Below are positions 18,501-28,043 of a stretch of 64,000 bases of DNA, one piece after another. A program made the position numbers and the translations under genes. The first letter of the stretch is position 1. Each line of letters opens with the position of its first letter. A model generated the notes under the pieces. That model did not search any database and was not told where the DNA came from. It was given only the letters and a program-made list of their open reading frames with translations. The stretch comes from an uncultured Paracoccaceae bacterium (GTDB lineage: Bacteria > Pseudomonadota > Alphaproteobacteria > Rhodobacterales > Rhodobacteraceae), in the NCBI GenBank assembly GCA_937927675.1, contig CALBSG010000006.1, positions 17,340 through 81,339 on the forward strand. Reading direction: 5' to 3'.

Positions 18501-19333
18501 AGCCGCGTCAGCATCACGCCCGACACGATCACCAGCGCCGCCAGCGCCTTGCCGCGTGTCATCCGCTCGCCAAAGACCAGCCAGCCGATCAGCACCGCAA
18601 AAAGGATCGAGGTTTCCCGGAGCGCCGCGACCACGGCAATCGGGGCAATGGTCATCGCCCAGACGCTGACCGCATAGGCCCCGTAAGAGGCCGCCGCCGC
18701 AATCATCCCGATGCCCCAAGCGCGCGGCTGCCGCGGCAAGACCGCAGCCCCCTTCCACGCCAGCATGCCTGCGGCAAAGAACAGCCCGTCGATCACGAAA
18801 ACCCACGCGATATAGGCGACCGCATCACCTGCCACGCGCGCACCTTGCCCGTCGATCAGGGTGTAACTGGCCGTCGCACAGGCCGATCCCAACGCATAAG
18901 GGATCAAACGCCGGTTTTCGCCGCTGGCAAATACCCCCCGTGCCATCAGCAGAATACCCGCCCCCAAAACCGCAATCCCCGCAAACTCTACCGGCGTGAT
19001 GACATCGGTCAGAAAATAGGGCGAGACGACACCAACCACCAAAGGCGCTGACCCGCGGGCAATCGGGTAGACCCGGCTCAGATCACCCCGTTCATAGGCA
19101 TAGGTGAGGAACAACTTGTAAAAGAAATGCGCGCAGCCCGCGCCCAAGACCCAAGGGGCCACCTGCCAGTCCAAGGGCGGCAATGCCAGCGCCACGGCAA
19201 GCCCGATCGGGATCTCGCCGATCGACAGGATCACCATCGCCCCCATGCGAGAGGTGCCGACCTTGAGCAGAGAATTCCACAAAGCATGGAGGAAGGCTGC
19301 CCCAAGGACCGCCATCATGACCCAAAAACTCAA
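18497..19333 (-). CDS. DMT superfamily (EamA) membrane transporter
   Basis: 278 aa with about ten hydrophobic helices in two EamA-like halves (1-135 and 145-278). Family features: FLHALWNSLLKVG at the N-terminus, a Tyr/Arg loop GDLSRVYPIARGSAPL, and RETSILFAVLIGWLVFGE in the second half. EamA carriers export amino acids or other metabolites, and the substrate cannot be inferred. It is convergent with pcs. A second member of the superfamily is at 43285. Confidence 0.85.
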   Translation of the reverse strand: MSFWVMMAVLGAAFLHALWNSLLKVGTSRMGAMVILSIGEIPIGLAVALALPPLDWQVAPWVLGAGCAHFFYKLFLTYAYERGDLSRVYPIARGSAPLVVGVVSPYFLTDVITPVEFAGIAVLGAGILLMARGVFASGENRRLIPYALGSACATASYTLIDGQGARVAGDAVAYIAWVFVIDGLFFAAGMLAWKGAAVLPRQPRAWGIGMIAAAASYGAYAVSVWAMTIAPIAVVAALRETSILFAVLIGWLVFGERMTRGKALAALVIVSGVMLTRL

Positions 19334-19542
19334 TTCCTGCCCCTGCTCGCTGTTGTTATGAAATCGTTACAAACAGCCCCCGCCCACCGCAAGGCGCTTC
19401 ACCTGTTTACCTTGGCCTAAATATCCAAGCGCATGTTTCAGATTTTTTGGATGGGAACCAGAAACGCGCCCCAACCGGCGGTGTCCCGCAGCGCATGGCG
19501 AGAGATGCTGCAGGGCGGAGTTGCGCCCGTATGAAGGATCAC

Positions 19543-20001
19543 TCAGATCAAGAGGCCCGCCGCACCTTCGTGGCGCAAAAGCCAGACCTTGGTCTCCACC
19601 CCACCCTTGGCCGAAAAGCCCCCCAGACCCTTTGCGCCCAAGACCCGGTGACAGGGGATAAAGATCGGCAAAGGGTTGGCACCGCATGCCTGCCCGACGG
19701 CCTGCGCCGGCGCACCGACCTGCGCAGAAATCTCGCCATAGGTCAGCGTCTGGCCAAAGGGGATCGCCGCCATGGCGCGACGGACCTTTTCCTGCAGCCC
19801 GCCGCCCCAGTCAAAGGGCAGATCAAAGCGATGCAACGCACCCGCGAAATAGGCGGCAAGCTGCTCGGCCGCATCGCGCAAGAGCGGCGTTTCCCCCGTT
19901 TCCCCGTGCGTGGACGCCCAGGTCAGGCTGGTCAGAACCCCCGCCTTTTCTTGTAAAGTGACGGGACCAAGGGGGGTGTCAACGCAGATTGCAGCGTTCA
20001 T
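19543..20001 (-). CDS. ogt: Methylated-DNA-protein-cysteine methyltransferase (Ogt/AGT)
   Basis: 152 aa suicide DNA-repair protein. The alkyl-acceptor cysteine is in the invariant PCHRV motif (IFIPCHRVLG). A helix-turn-helix-like segment IPFGQTLTYGEISAQVGAP precedes it, and GGFSAKGGVETK follows. The AGT family removes alkyl groups from O6-alkylguanine. The LysR gene ends inside its first codons (4-base overlap), so the two are probably co-transcribed from the LysR promoter. Confidence 0.93.
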   Translation of the reverse strand: MNAAICVDTPLGPVTLQEKAGVLTSLTWASTHGETGETPLLRDAAEQLAAYFAGALHRFDLPFDWGGGLQEKVRRAMAAIPFGQTLTYGEISAQVGAPAQAVGQACGANPLPIFIPCHRVLGAKGLGGFSAKGGVETKVWLLRHEGAAGLLI

Positions 20002-20900
20002 CCAGCCCCTCCCCGCCCCCTTGGGCCATCTATAGCCTTCGCCCCCAAGGGCGCAAAGGCCTCGCGCAGCATCGTGGCCATCCCCTCAATCGCGGGCGAG
20101 GTGCCACGCGGGTTGCGCCGCAGCATCACGCGGGCATAATCGACGATCGGAAAGCCATCCTCGGCCGTCAACTCCCGGCACCCGACCGGTATGGTCGAGC
20201 GGGACAGGGGGGCCACCGCCATGCCGTTCAGCACCGCCACCCGAAAGCCCCCAGCCATGTCGCAAGCCCAAGCGGGGCGCCAATCAATGCGTTGCCGCGT
20301 CAGCCCTGCTTCGGCGAATTCGCGGCTCCATGCCGATTTGAAATAGACGGCAACCGGCACAGGATGCCGCAGGTGTTGCTGGTGGGTTTCTGACGTCACC
20401 CAAACCGTGGGGTCGATACACAGCACCTCGCCCTCTTGCACATAATCCCAGTCATAGATCACCGCGATGTCGATTTCATCCGCCTCGAGCGCCCGGATCT
20501 GCGCACTGGAATGGTCAACCCGGACCGAAACCTGTACCCCTTCGTGCCGTTCGTCAAAGGCGGCCAAGGCCCGCGGCAGCACCGTGCCAGAGTATTCATC
20601 AGGAATCCCGACCCGCACCGGCCCCACAAGGGGCTTTTCACGCAGGGCAACGGCGGCTTGATCCAACAGCGCCACAACTTTGCGGGCATAGGGCAACAGC
20701 TGGTCGCCCCGCGGGGTCAACTCCACCCCACGCGCCTGCCGGGTGAAAAGCGGCTGGCCCAGACTTTCTTCCAACCGTTTGATCTGCAAGGAAACCGCAG
20801 ATTGCGTCCGGTAAAGCCGTGCCGCCGCCACGGTCACGGATCCCGCATCAGCCACCGCCAAAAAGCTGCGCATCAAATCGCTGTCGAGGGGGATCGTCAT
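19998..20900 (-). CDS. LysR family transcriptional regulator
   Basis: 300 aa from ATG 20900 (the open frame continues to 21152 but lacks family similarity). The N-terminal winged helix-turn-helix (LMRSFLAVADAGSVTVAAA, then TQSAVSLQIKRLEESLG) is followed by a periplasmic-binding-like effector domain (about 90-295). The ligand is unknown. It is divergent from a DUF1127 gene, with a dyad TTAT-N7-ATAA between them. It is translationally coupled to ogt, hinting at a stress-related regulon, which is inference. Confidence 0.9.
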   Translation of the reverse strand: MTIPLDSDLMRSFLAVADAGSVTVAAARLYRTQSAVSLQIKRLEESLGQPLFTRQARGVELTPRGDQLLPYARKVVALLDQAAVALREKPLVGPVRVGIPDEYSGTVLPRALAAFDERHEGVQVSVRVDHSSAQIRALEADEIDIAVIYDWDYVQEGEVLCIDPTVWVTSETHQQHLRHPVPVAVYFKSAWSREFAEAGLTRQRIDWRPAWACDMAGGFRVAVLNGMAVAPLSRSTIPVGCRELTAEDGFPIVDYARVMLRRNPRGTSPAIEGMATMLREAFAPLGAKAIDGPRGRGGAG

Positions 20901-20920
20901 GCCAGATCCATGAGCTAAAC

Positions 20921-20935
20921 TTATGTCAGGGATAA
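20921..20935. promoter_or_regulatory. Candidate LysR-type binding site
   Basis: The dyad TTAT-N7-ATAA (20921-20935) fits the T-N11-A form of LysR-type operators. It lies 21 bases upstream of the lysR ATG and 65 upstream of the divergent DUF1127 start, the normal location for autoregulation plus control of the neighbour. Based on motif and position only. Confidence 0.4.
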
Positions 20936-20999
20936 AACCTATTCGTTTGTGAAATGTCAAGGCAAGGCCCATATTGCAGAACAAGCAAAGGAGTCCGCC

Positions 21000-21203
21000 A
21001 TGTTCAGCCACCTGATGTCCCAAATCCAAACCCGCCGTTCGACCAAGTTCCTGCTTGATCGCTCGGATGACCGTTTGCTGGCGGATATCGGCCTGACGCG
21101 CGCCGATCTTGAAGCCATGCATCTGGGTCTTGGCCCGGTCGAAGCCCGCCACAAGGTGTGGAGCTTCCCGGCCCTGCCGTTCCGCCTTCGTCTCCCTGCC
21201 TGA
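21000..21203 (+). CDS. DUF1127 small protein, second copy
   Basis: 67 aa from ATG 21000, which follows AAAGGAG at ideal spacing. The signature RSDDRLLADIGLTRADLEAMH identifies DUF1127. Compared with the copy at 10297, the N-terminal half differs but the C-terminal helix is clearly related. It is divergent from a LysR regulator with a candidate operator between the two, and ends at a strong terminator. Function unknown; small basic proteins of this family are often stress-induced. Confidence 0.82.
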   Translation: MFSHLMSQIQTRRSTKFLLDRSDDRLLADIGLTRADLEAMHLGLGPVEARHKVWSFPALPFRLRLPA

Positions 21204-21261
21204 ATGGGCAGTCCTGCAGCGGGGGGCTCTCCCAGTGCCTCCCGCAGCTTTTTTCCCCTTT

Positions 21262-21304
21262 AAAAGACAAAGCGCACCGAAATCTCGGTGCGCTTTGGTC
21301 TTTT
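21262..21304. terminator. Bidirectional intrinsic terminator between DUF1127 and ileS
   Basis: A long stem pairs AAAGCGCACCGA (to 21280) with TCGGTGCGCTTT (from 21285). It is flanked by AAAAGAC on the left and GGTCTTTT on the right. It serves the plus-strand DUF1127 gene and the minus-strand ileS gene, which end on either side. Confidence 0.9.
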
Positions 21305-21324
21305 ACGGGTTTTGAAAAGGCCGA

Positions 21325-24246
21325 TTAGCCTAGCGCATCATTGCAGCGTTTGCAGGTATGGGCGTGCTTATGGCTGCCCACATCTGACAAGATCTGCCAG
21401 CAACGCTGGCACTTCTCGCCCATCGCGGTTTCAAACACCACTGCAACACCCGGCACTTCGGGCAAGCGGAAGGCTTCGGCCGGGGCGGGATCGGCGGTCA
21501 GACCGATGGCGCTGGTGATGCACAGATCGGCAAAGTTCACCGATTTCAGCGCCGCCAGCAGGCCCGCATCTTCGACATGTACCACCGGGGCCGCCTCAAG
21601 GCTGGCACCGATCACCTTGGCCGTGCGCTGCACCTCCAAGGCACCGGTCACAACCCGGCGGGCGGCACGGATGCCCTCCCACTTGGTTGCCAAAGCCTCG
21701 TCCCGCCAAACGCTGGGCGTTTCGGGGAAATCTTCCAGATGCACCGAGGTATCCTCGCCCGGATTGCGGCACAGCCAGACCTCTTCCATGGTGAAGGTCA
21801 GGATCGGGGCCAGCCACAGCGTCAGACGGTGGAACAGGATATCCAGCACCGTGCGCGCCGCGCGGCGGCGGGTCGAGGACGGCGCGTCGCAATAAAGGCT
21901 GTCTTTGCGAATGTCGAAGTAGACGGCCGACAGATCGGTGGTCGCAAAGGTGAACAGCTTTTGGAAGACACCCTGGAAGTCATATTTGGCGTATCCCTGA
22001 CGCACCTCGACGTCGAGCTCGGCCAAACGGTGCAGCACCCAGCGTTCCAACTCCGGCATCTCCGCCGGGGCGACCTTTTCCGCCTCGGTAAAGCCCGCCA
22101 GATTGCCAAGCATGAAGCGCAGGGTGTTGCGCAGCCGGCGATAGCTGTCCGCCACGCCTTTCAGGATTTCCTTCCCGATGCGCAGGTCCACCGTATAGTC
22201 AGACTGCGCCACCCAAAGCCGCAGGATATCAGCGCCGTATTCGTCGATCACCTGCTGCGGGGCGACGGTATTGCCCAAGGACTTGGACATTTTCATGCCC
22301 TTTTCGTCCAGCGTGAACCCGTGGGTCAGCACACCGCGATAAGGCGCGCGCCCCTTGGTGCCGCAAGCTTGCAGCATCGAAGAATGGAACCAGCCACGAT
22401 GCTGGTCGGTGCCTTCCAGATAGAGATCCGCAATGCCATCGGCGCTGCCATCCTCGCGGTCCCGCAGCACGAACGCATGGGTAGAGCCAGAGTCGAACCA
22501 GACGTCCAGAACGTCGAAGACCTGATTATAGGCCGCCGGGTCCACGATGCCCGCCAGCATCTTTTCCTTAAAGCCCGCCACATACCAGACATCAGCGCCA
22601 TCGGCCTCAAACGCGGCCTTGATGCGCGCGTTGACCTCGGGGTTGCGCAGCAGGAAATCGGCGTCCGTCGGTTTGGCCCCAACCTTGGTAAAGCAGGTCA
22701 GCGGCACGCCCCAGGCGCGTTGGCGCGACAGCACCCAGTCAGGCCGCGCCTCGATCATCGAGTGCAGACGGTTGCGACCAGAAACCGGGGTGAACTCCAC
22801 CAGATCGGTGATGGATTTCAGCGCGCGGGCGCGGATGGTGTCGCCATAGGTGCCTTGCCCGTCGTCAATCTTGGCATCAATCGCAGCAAACCATTGCGGC
22901 GTGTTGCGATAGATCACCGGGGCCTTTGAGCGCCACGAATGCGGGTAGGAATGCTTGAGCTTGCCCTTGGCAAACAGCGCAGCGGCCCCGGCCAAAGCCT
23001 TGATGTTCGAAACGTTTGCCGGGCCTTCCTTGCCGTCGGGCAGGATGATGTGCTGACCGCCGAACAAGGGCAGATCGGTGCGGTAGCTGCCATCGGCCTC
23101 GACGTTGTAGGTCATCGGCAGGCGGTATTTCAGGCCCACCTGATAATCGTCATCACCATGGCTTGGCGCGGTATGGACAAAGCCGGTGCCCGCGTCATCG
23201 GTCACATGGTCGCCGGGAAGCATGGGAACATCATAGTCCCATTCGCCATTGCCGCCCTCGATCTTGGCATAGGGGTGGGACAGAAGAACGCCTTCAAACT
23301 CGGTCACAGCCACGTCGCGCAGACGGGTGAAGCCTTCGACGCGGGCGGATTTCATCACGCTTTCGGCCAAAGCGTCGGCAAGGATGATGACCTCGCCCAC
23401 CACGGCCGCCGAATGTTCGCCCAAAGCGTCCACACGATAGGCGCCATAGGCAATGCCCGGCCCGTAAGCCACAGCGCGGTTTTGCGGGATGGTCCAAGGC
23501 GTCGTGGTCCAGATCACCACAGTGGCACCATCAAGACCCGACTGCGGACGGAAGCGCACCCAGATCATGTGGCTGGTGTGGTCGTGGTATTCCACCTCGG
23601 CTTCGGCCAGCGCGGTCTTTTCGACCGGCGACCACATGACGGGCTTGGAGCCTTGATACAAAGTCCCGTTCATCAGGAACTTCATGAACTCATCCGCGAT
23701 CACCGCCTCGGCGTGGTAATCCATGGTGAGATAGGGCTTTTCCCACTTGCCAGTGACGCCCAGCCGCTTGAACTCGGCGCGTTGCACGTCGATCCAGCCC
23801 TCGGCGAACTTGCGGCATTCCTGACGGAAGGCCACGACATCCACGTCGTCCTTGTTCAGACCCTTGGCGCGGTATTGCTCTTCGATCTTCCATTCGATCG
23901 GCAGGCCGTGGCAATCCCAACCCGGCACATAGCGGGCGTCTTTGCCCATCATCTGCTGGCTGCGCACCACCATATCTTTGAGGATCTTGTTCAGCGCATG
24001 GCCGATGTGCAGATGGCCGTTGGCGTAGGGCGGGCCGTCATGCAGCGTGAAATCCCGGCGTTTCTGGCCGTCTTGGCCTTTCTTGGCGCGCAACCGATCG
24101 TAAACACCGATCTTTTCCCAGCGGGCCAGCCAATCGGGTTCGCGCTGCGGCAGGCCTGCACGCATCGGGAAATCGGTTTCTGGCAGGAAAACGGTATCGC
24201 GGTAGTCAGTCGTCTGATCGTCGGTCTTGGGCGTATCGGCGCACAT
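21325..24246 (-). CDS. ileS: Isoleucine-tRNA ligase
   Basis: 973 aa class I synthetase. The HIGH signature (residues about 80-83, in HLHIGHALNK) and KMSKS (around 650, KMSKSLGNTV) are intact. An editing (CP1) domain lies between them. The C-terminus has a zinc-binding cysteine cluster (KCQRCWQIL ... CKRCND). ATG 24246 follows AAGGA; the frame is open to 24294. It charges tRNA-Ile and edits misactivated valine. It is monocistronic, ending at the terminator at 21262-21304. Confidence 0.96.
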   Translation of the reverse strand: MCADTPKTDDQTTDYRDTVFLPETDFPMRAGLPQREPDWLARWEKIGVYDRLRAKKGQDGQKRRDFTLHDGPPYANGHLHIGHALNKILKDMVVRSQQMMGKDARYVPGWDCHGLPIEWKIEEQYRAKGLNKDDVDVVAFRQECRKFAEGWIDVQRAEFKRLGVTGKWEKPYLTMDYHAEAVIADEFMKFLMNGTLYQGSKPVMWSPVEKTALAEAEVEYHDHTSHMIWVRFRPQSGLDGATVVIWTTTPWTIPQNRAVAYGPGIAYGAYRVDALGEHSAAVVGEVIILADALAESVMKSARVEGFTRLRDVAVTEFEGVLLSHPYAKIEGGNGEWDYDVPMLPGDHVTDDAGTGFVHTAPSHGDDDYQVGLKYRLPMTYNVEADGSYRTDLPLFGGQHIILPDGKEGPANVSNIKALAGAAALFAKGKLKHSYPHSWRSKAPVIYRNTPQWFAAIDAKIDDGQGTYGDTIRARALKSITDLVEFTPVSGRNRLHSMIEARPDWVLSRQRAWGVPLTCFTKVGAKPTDADFLLRNPEVNARIKAAFEADGADVWYVAGFKEKMLAGIVDPAAYNQVFDVLDVWFDSGSTHAFVLRDREDGSADGIADLYLEGTDQHRGWFHSSMLQACGTKGRAPYRGVLTHGFTLDEKGMKMSKSLGNTVAPQQVIDEYGADILRLWVAQSDYTVDLRIGKEILKGVADSYRRLRNTLRFMLGNLAGFTEAEKVAPAEMPELERWVLHRLAELDVEVRQGYAKYDFQGVFQKLFTFATTDLSAVYFDIRKDSLYCDAPSSTRRRAARTVLDILFHRLTLWLAPILTFTMEEVWLCRNPGEDTSVHLEDFPETPSVWRDEALATKWEGIRAARRVVTGALEVQRTAKVIGASLEAAPVVHVEDAGLLAALKSVNFADLCITSAIGLTADPAPAEAFRLPEVPGVAVVFETAMGEKCQRCWQILSDVGSHKHAHTCKRCNDALG

Positions 24247-24464
24247 CGGATGCGGTCCTTGGAAGGAGGAATGGGTCGGAGAAAGGGCCAGCACAGCGGC
24301 CGAAATCCCGGCGCCCTATCAGGACGCCGGGCCGATAATTCGAAGAACAGGCATGGATATGCAGCTCATGCCCGCCTTATAGGCAGGCCCCGGCCCAAGG
24401 TCAAAGGGGTGCGGCGTTCGGGCGGCTTGCAGGCGCAAGCAGCAAGGGTCAAGCTTGGTGCATC

Positions 24465-24860
24465 ATGACCAATGCCCTGCCCCCACGATTTGACATCACC
24501 GCCGACGAAATTGATCTGGTGGTGGCGGAATTTTACGCTGCCATCCGGAATCACCCCGGCCTTGGCCCGGTGTTTTCGGCGCATGTCACCGATTGGCCCG
24601 AACATGAGGCGAAGATTGCCCGCTTTTGGCGCAACGCGATCTTGATGGAGCGCGGCTATGACGGCAATCCCTTTGCCGCCCATCAGGCAGCGGGAAATGT
24701 GCGAGCGGCGATGTTTGATGTCTGGCTGGGCCTGTTCGATTCGGTACTGAAGCGTAATCTTTCGGCCCAAACCGCACAAAGCTGGTCAGAACTGGCGCAT
24801 CGGATCGGGCGCGGCCTGCGGATGGGGGTAGAAGCGGGCAGCGTGCCGGGGCTGCGCTAA
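24465..24860 (+). CDS. Group III truncated hemoglobin
   Basis: 131 aa with the group III truncated-globin pattern: [20 protein letters not shown], where the His in WPEHE is the likely distal E7 residue; [16 protein letters not shown], carrying the probable proximal F8 His; and FDVWLGLF. These heme proteins bind O2 or NO. Group III members are linked to nitrosative stress or microaerobic life in the few species studied. The gene stands alone between ileS (divergent) and irr (convergent). Confidence 0.88.
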   Translation: MTNALPPRFDITADEIDLVVAEFYAAIRNHPGLGPVFSAHVTDWPEHEAKIARFWRNAILMERGYDGNPFAAHQAAGNVRAAMFDVWLGLFDSVLKRNLSAQTAQSWSELAHRIGRGLRMGVEAGSVPGLR

Positions 24861-24865
24861 GACGC

Positions 24866-25294
24866 TCAGGCTTTTCTCAGCCGGATCACCACATCAACCC
24901 GCGCGATCTCGGCCCCTTCGGGCGCTGCGGGCAGTTCGGCGATTTTCAACTGGGCGGCGGGTGCGTCGGTCAAGACCCCGGTTTCCTCCCAGTAGAAATG
25001 CGGGTGATCGTCAAGGCGGGTGTCGAAATAGGACCGCGAGCCATCCACCACCACTTCGTTCATCAACCCTGCATCGCAAAAGGCACGCAGCGTGTTGTAG
25101 ACGGTGGCAAGGCTGACCTTGTCCGCGGTTCCGGCGGCGGCGGCATAAAGCCCCTCGGCCGTGACATGGCGGTGTTCCCCATCCCCAACCAGCAGCGAGG
25201 CGAGCGCAAGCCGCTGCCGCGTCGGCCGCAGCCCCCCGCGCGCCAGCCAATCGGCAAGCCGCAGTTCCGGGTCAAGAGAGGTCATTTCGTTCAT
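24866..25294 (-). CDS. irr: Irr-type iron response regulator, Fur family
   Basis: 142 aa from ATG 25294 (an alternative in-frame ATG lies at 25285). The N-terminal winged helix has [15 protein letters not shown] and [19 protein letters not shown]. The dimer domain carries [19 protein letters not shown], a variant of the His-rich segment of Irr. The C-terminal Cys-x2-Cys zinc sites of classical Fur are absent, consistent with Irr. Irr senses heme/iron status and controls iron genes in alphaproteobacteria. A candidate Irr box lies 22 bases upstream, so autoregulation is likely. Divergent from fabA. Confidence 0.85.
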   Translation of the reverse strand: MNEMTSLDPELRLADWLARGGLRPTRQRLALASLLVGDGEHRHVTAEGLYAAAAGTADKVSLATVYNTLRAFCDAGLMNEVVVDGSRSYFDTRLDDHPHFYWEETGVLTDAPAAQLKIAELPAAPEGAEIARVDVVIRLRKA

Positions 25295-25315
25295 GGGTTC
25301 AGTATTAAGGCCATA

Positions 25316-25332
25316 TCTAGAATAATTCAATT
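25316..25332. promoter_or_regulatory. Candidate Irr/ICE box between irr and fabA
   Basis: TCTAGAATAATTCAATT matches an iron-control-element pattern of the form TTTAGAA-N3-TTCTAAA at 13 of 17 positions (my count, degenerate bases allowed). It lies 22 bases upstream of the irr ATG, inside the divergent irr-fabA region. This would fit Irr autoregulation. Confidence 0.5.
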
Positions 25333-25471
25333 GGCTTTCCCCCCACCCAGTCCCGGCGCAGGCAAGCGGGCATTTCCCTGTGCGAAAAGCGGTCCCTTCC
25401 CCCACCCTTGCTTCCCTATCCATGGGGGTGATACACGGAGGAAACAACAGCCTTTGGGGGACAGGGGGCGC

Positions 25472-25981
25472 ATGGGCCAATATCCGACATCGTTCAGCAA
25501 GGAAGACCTTCTGAAATGCGCGCGTGGCGAACTCTTTGGGCCGGGCAACGCGCAGCTGCCTGCGCCGCCCATGTTGATGATGGACCGCATCACCGAGATT
25601 TCCGAGGACGGCGGCCTGCACGGCAAAGGCCATGTGGTTGCCGAATTCGACATCACCCCGGACCTTTGGTTCTTTGATTGCCACTTCCCCGGCAACCCGA
25701 TCATGCCGGGCTGCCTTGGCCTTGATGGCCTGTGGCAATTGACCGGGTTCAATCTGGGCTGGCGCGGCTGGGAAGGCCGGGGCTATGCGCTGGGTGTGGG
25801 CGAGGTCAAGCTGACCGGCATGGTGCGCCCTGATCGCAAGATGCTGACCTACAAAGTCGATTTCACCAAAGCCATCCAAACCCGTCGCCTGACCATGGGC
25901 GTTGCCAACGGCATCGTCGAAGCAGACGGCGAGGTCATTTATCAGGTCACCGACATGAAGGTTGCCCTCTCGGCAAACTGA
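25472..25981 (+). CDS. fabA: 3-hydroxydecanoyl-ACP dehydratase/isomerase FabA
   Basis: 169 aa, exact FabA length. ATG 25472 begins [14 protein letters not shown]; the much longer open frame upstream is antisense to irr. The active-site His (about 71) is in [20 protein letters not shown], which also contains the catalytic Asp (about 85). FabA dehydrates and isomerises C10 intermediates, opening the anaerobic route to unsaturated fatty acids together with FabB. First gene of fabA-fabB-fabI; divergent from irr. Confidence 0.96.
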   Translation: MGQYPTSFSKEDLLKCARGELFGPGNAQLPAPPMLMMDRITEISEDGGLHGKGHVVAEFDITPDLWFFDCHFPGNPIMPGCLGLDGLWQLTGFNLGWRGWEGRGYALGVGEVKLTGMVRPDRKMLTYKVDFTKAIQTRRLTMGVANGIVEADGEVIYQVTDMKVALSAN

Positions 25982-25997
25982 GGAAAGGAACACGCCC

Positions 25998-27227
25998 ATG
26001 CGTCGCGTCGTCATCACCGGGATCGGGATCATCTCGTCCATCGGGAACAATGCTACCGAGGTTGAAGCATCGCTGCGGGCCGGGAAATCCGGCATCGTCT
26101 TTGCCCCTGAATACGCCGAACACGGTTTCCGCAGCCAGATCCACGGCATGCCGCAGATCACGCTGGAAGATCACATCGACAAGCGCGACCTGCGCTTCAT
26201 GGGGCCGGGCGCGGCCTATAACTTCCTTGCCATGCAGCAGGCGATTGCCGACTCTGGCTTGACCGAAGCCGAAGTGTCCAATGATCGGGCGGGCCTGATC
26301 ATGGGGTCGGGCGGGCCGTCGACCTCGAACTTCTTTGAAGCCCACCGCATCGTGATGGAAAAGGGCGCGCCCAAGCGCATGGGGCCGTTCATGGTCACGC
26401 GCTGCATGTCCTCGACCAACTCGGCCTGCCTTGCGACGCCTTTCAAGATCAAGGGCGTGAACTATTCGATCACCTCGGCCTGCTCGACCTCGGCGCATTG
26501 CATCGGCAACGGCACCGAGTTGATCCAGATGGGCAAGCAGGATGTGGTTTTTGCCGGCGGCGGCGAGGAACTGGATTGGACGCTGTCCTGCCTGTTTGAC
26601 GCCATGGGCGCGATGTCGTCGAAATACAACGACACCCCGACCACCGCGAGCCGCACCTATGACGCGACCCGTGATGGCTTTGTCATCGCAGGCGGCGGCG
26701 GTGTTGTCGTGCTGGAAGAACTGAACCACGCCTTGGCCCGTGGCGCCAAGATCTATGGCGAAGTGACCGGCTATGGCGCGACGTCGGACGGCTATGACAT
26801 GGTTGCCCCTTCGGGCGAAGGCGGCGAGCGATCGATGCGGTTGGCGCTGTCGACCCTGCCTGATGGCCGCAAGATCGACTACATCAACAGCCACGGCACC
26901 TCGACCGTCGTCGGCGATGTGACCGAGATGGAAGCCGTGCGCCGTGTCTTTGGCAAAGGCTCTACCCCGCCCGTCGCCTCGACCAAATCTCTGACCGGCC
27001 ACTCGTTGGGCGCGACCGGCGTGCATGAGGCGATTTACAGCCTTCTGATGATGCAGGGCAAATTCATCGCCGCAAGCGCCAACGTCACCACGTTGGACCC
27101 GGCGCTGGACCCGTCCGAGATTGTCACGACCCTGCGGGAAAATGTCGAACTGGATTCGGTCCTGTCCAACAGCTTCGGCTTTGGCGGCACCAACGCAACC
27201 TTGGTGATGTCGAAGTATCTCGGCTGA
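25998..27227 (+). CDS. fabB: 3-oxoacyl-ACP synthase I FabB
   Basis: 409 aa condensing enzyme. ATG 25998 lies 16 bases after fabA, preceded by AGGAAAGGAA. The catalytic triad is visible: Cys in [10 protein letters not shown], His in [11 protein letters not shown] and His in [13 protein letters not shown] final [12 protein letters not shown] completes the family pattern. FabB elongates the cis-3-decenoyl-ACP made by FabA. Its pairing with fabA is the classic unsaturated-fatty-acid cassette. Confidence 0.95.
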   Translation: MRRVVITGIGIISSIGNNATEVEASLRAGKSGIVFAPEYAEHGFRSQIHGMPQITLEDHIDKRDLRFMGPGAAYNFLAMQQAIADSGLTEAEVSNDRAGLIMGSGGPSTSNFFEAHRIVMEKGAPKRMGPFMVTRCMSSTNSACLATPFKIKGVNYSITSACSTSAHCIGNGTELIQMGKQDVVFAGGGEELDWTLSCLFDAMGAMSSKYNDTPTTASRTYDATRDGFVIAGGGGVVVLEELNHALARGAKIYGEVTGYGATSDGYDMVAPSGEGGERSMRLALSTLPDGRKIDYINSHGTSTVVGDVTEMEAVRRVFGKGSTPPVASTKSLTGHSLGATGVHEAIYSLLMMQGKFIAASANVTTLDPALDPSEIVTTLRENVELDSVLSNSFGFGGTNATLVMSKYLG

Positions 27228-27248
27228 TTTTTTGACAGGAGTGCCAGT

Positions 27249-28037
27249 ATGGCCGATCTGATGAAGGGCAAGCGCGGGCTTGTCATGGGCGTGGCGAATG
27301 AACGGTCCATCGCCTGGGGCATTGCAAAGGCGCTTGCCGATGAAGGGGCCGAGCTGGCATTTTCCTATCAGGGCGACGCATTTGGCAAACGGGTAGAGCC
27401 GCTGGCAGCCAGTGTTGGCAGCGATTTTCTGGTTGATGTCGATGTGACCGATGATGACAGCCTTTCCGCGTGCTTTGGCGCACTGAAGGACCGCTGGGGC
27501 ACGATGGATTTTCTGATCCATGCCATTGCCTTTTCGGACAAGAACGAACTGACGGGCCGTTTCATCAACACCACCCGCGGGAATTTCACCAATTCGCTGG
27601 CGATTTCCTGCTTTAGCTTCATCGACGTCTCGCGCCGTGCCGCGGAGCTGATGCCGGATGGCGGCAGCCTTATCACGCTGACCTATGGCGGGTCGAACCG
27701 CGTCACGCCGAACTATAACGTGATGGGCGTGGCAAAGGCCGCATTGGAAAGCGCCACGCGCTATCTGGCCAATGATCTGGGTCCGCAGCAGGTGCGCGTG
27801 AACGCCATTTCGCCCGGCCCGATGAAGACGCTGGCCGGTGCCGCGATTGGTGGCGCCCGCGCAACCTTCCGCCACACCGAAGCCAATGCCCCGATGCGCG
27901 CCAACGCAAGCCTTGAGGCCATCGGCGGCACTGCCGTCTGGCTGTGCAGTGATTACGGCAATTGCACCACGGGCGAGGTGGTGCATGTCGATTGCGGCTT
28001 CCACGTTCTGGGCATGCCACAGCAGGACAACCTGTAA
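27249..28037 (+). CDS. fabI: Enoyl-ACP reductase (NADH) FabI
   Basis: 262 aa atypical short-chain dehydrogenase. The nucleotide site is GLVMGVANERSIAWGIA. The FabI-type active site Y-x6-K is in NYNVMGVAKAALE. SPGPMKTLAGAAI is the flexible substrate loop and also the target region of triclosan-type inhibitors in the family. It reduces enoyl-ACP in the last step of each elongation cycle. It follows fabB by 21 bases and precedes the protease-like gene by 6, so the four genes are likely one operon. Confidence 0.95.
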   Translation: MADLMKGKRGLVMGVANERSIAWGIAKALADEGAELAFSYQGDAFGKRVEPLAASVGSDFLVDVDVTDDDSLSACFGALKDRWGTMDFLIHAIAFSDKNELTGRFINTTRGNFTNSLAISCFSFIDVSRRAAELMPDGGSLITLTYGGSNRVTPNYNVMGVAKAALESATRYLANDLGPQQVRVNAISPGPMKTLAGAAIGGARATFRHTEANAPMRANASLEAIGGTAVWLCSDYGNCTTGEVVHVDCGFHVLGMPQQDNL

Positions 28038-28043
28038 TCTTCG

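Noticed and set aside
19411..19426. AAATATCC-like sequence downstream of the DMT transporter as another copy of the dispersed repeat
   Set aside because: Only the AAATATCC part is shared; the G-rich half is absent.
21577..24468. Two long plus-strand open frames opposite ileS
   Set aside because: Composition is His/Gln/Arg-rich shadow sequence; ileS has full class I motifs over the same DNA.
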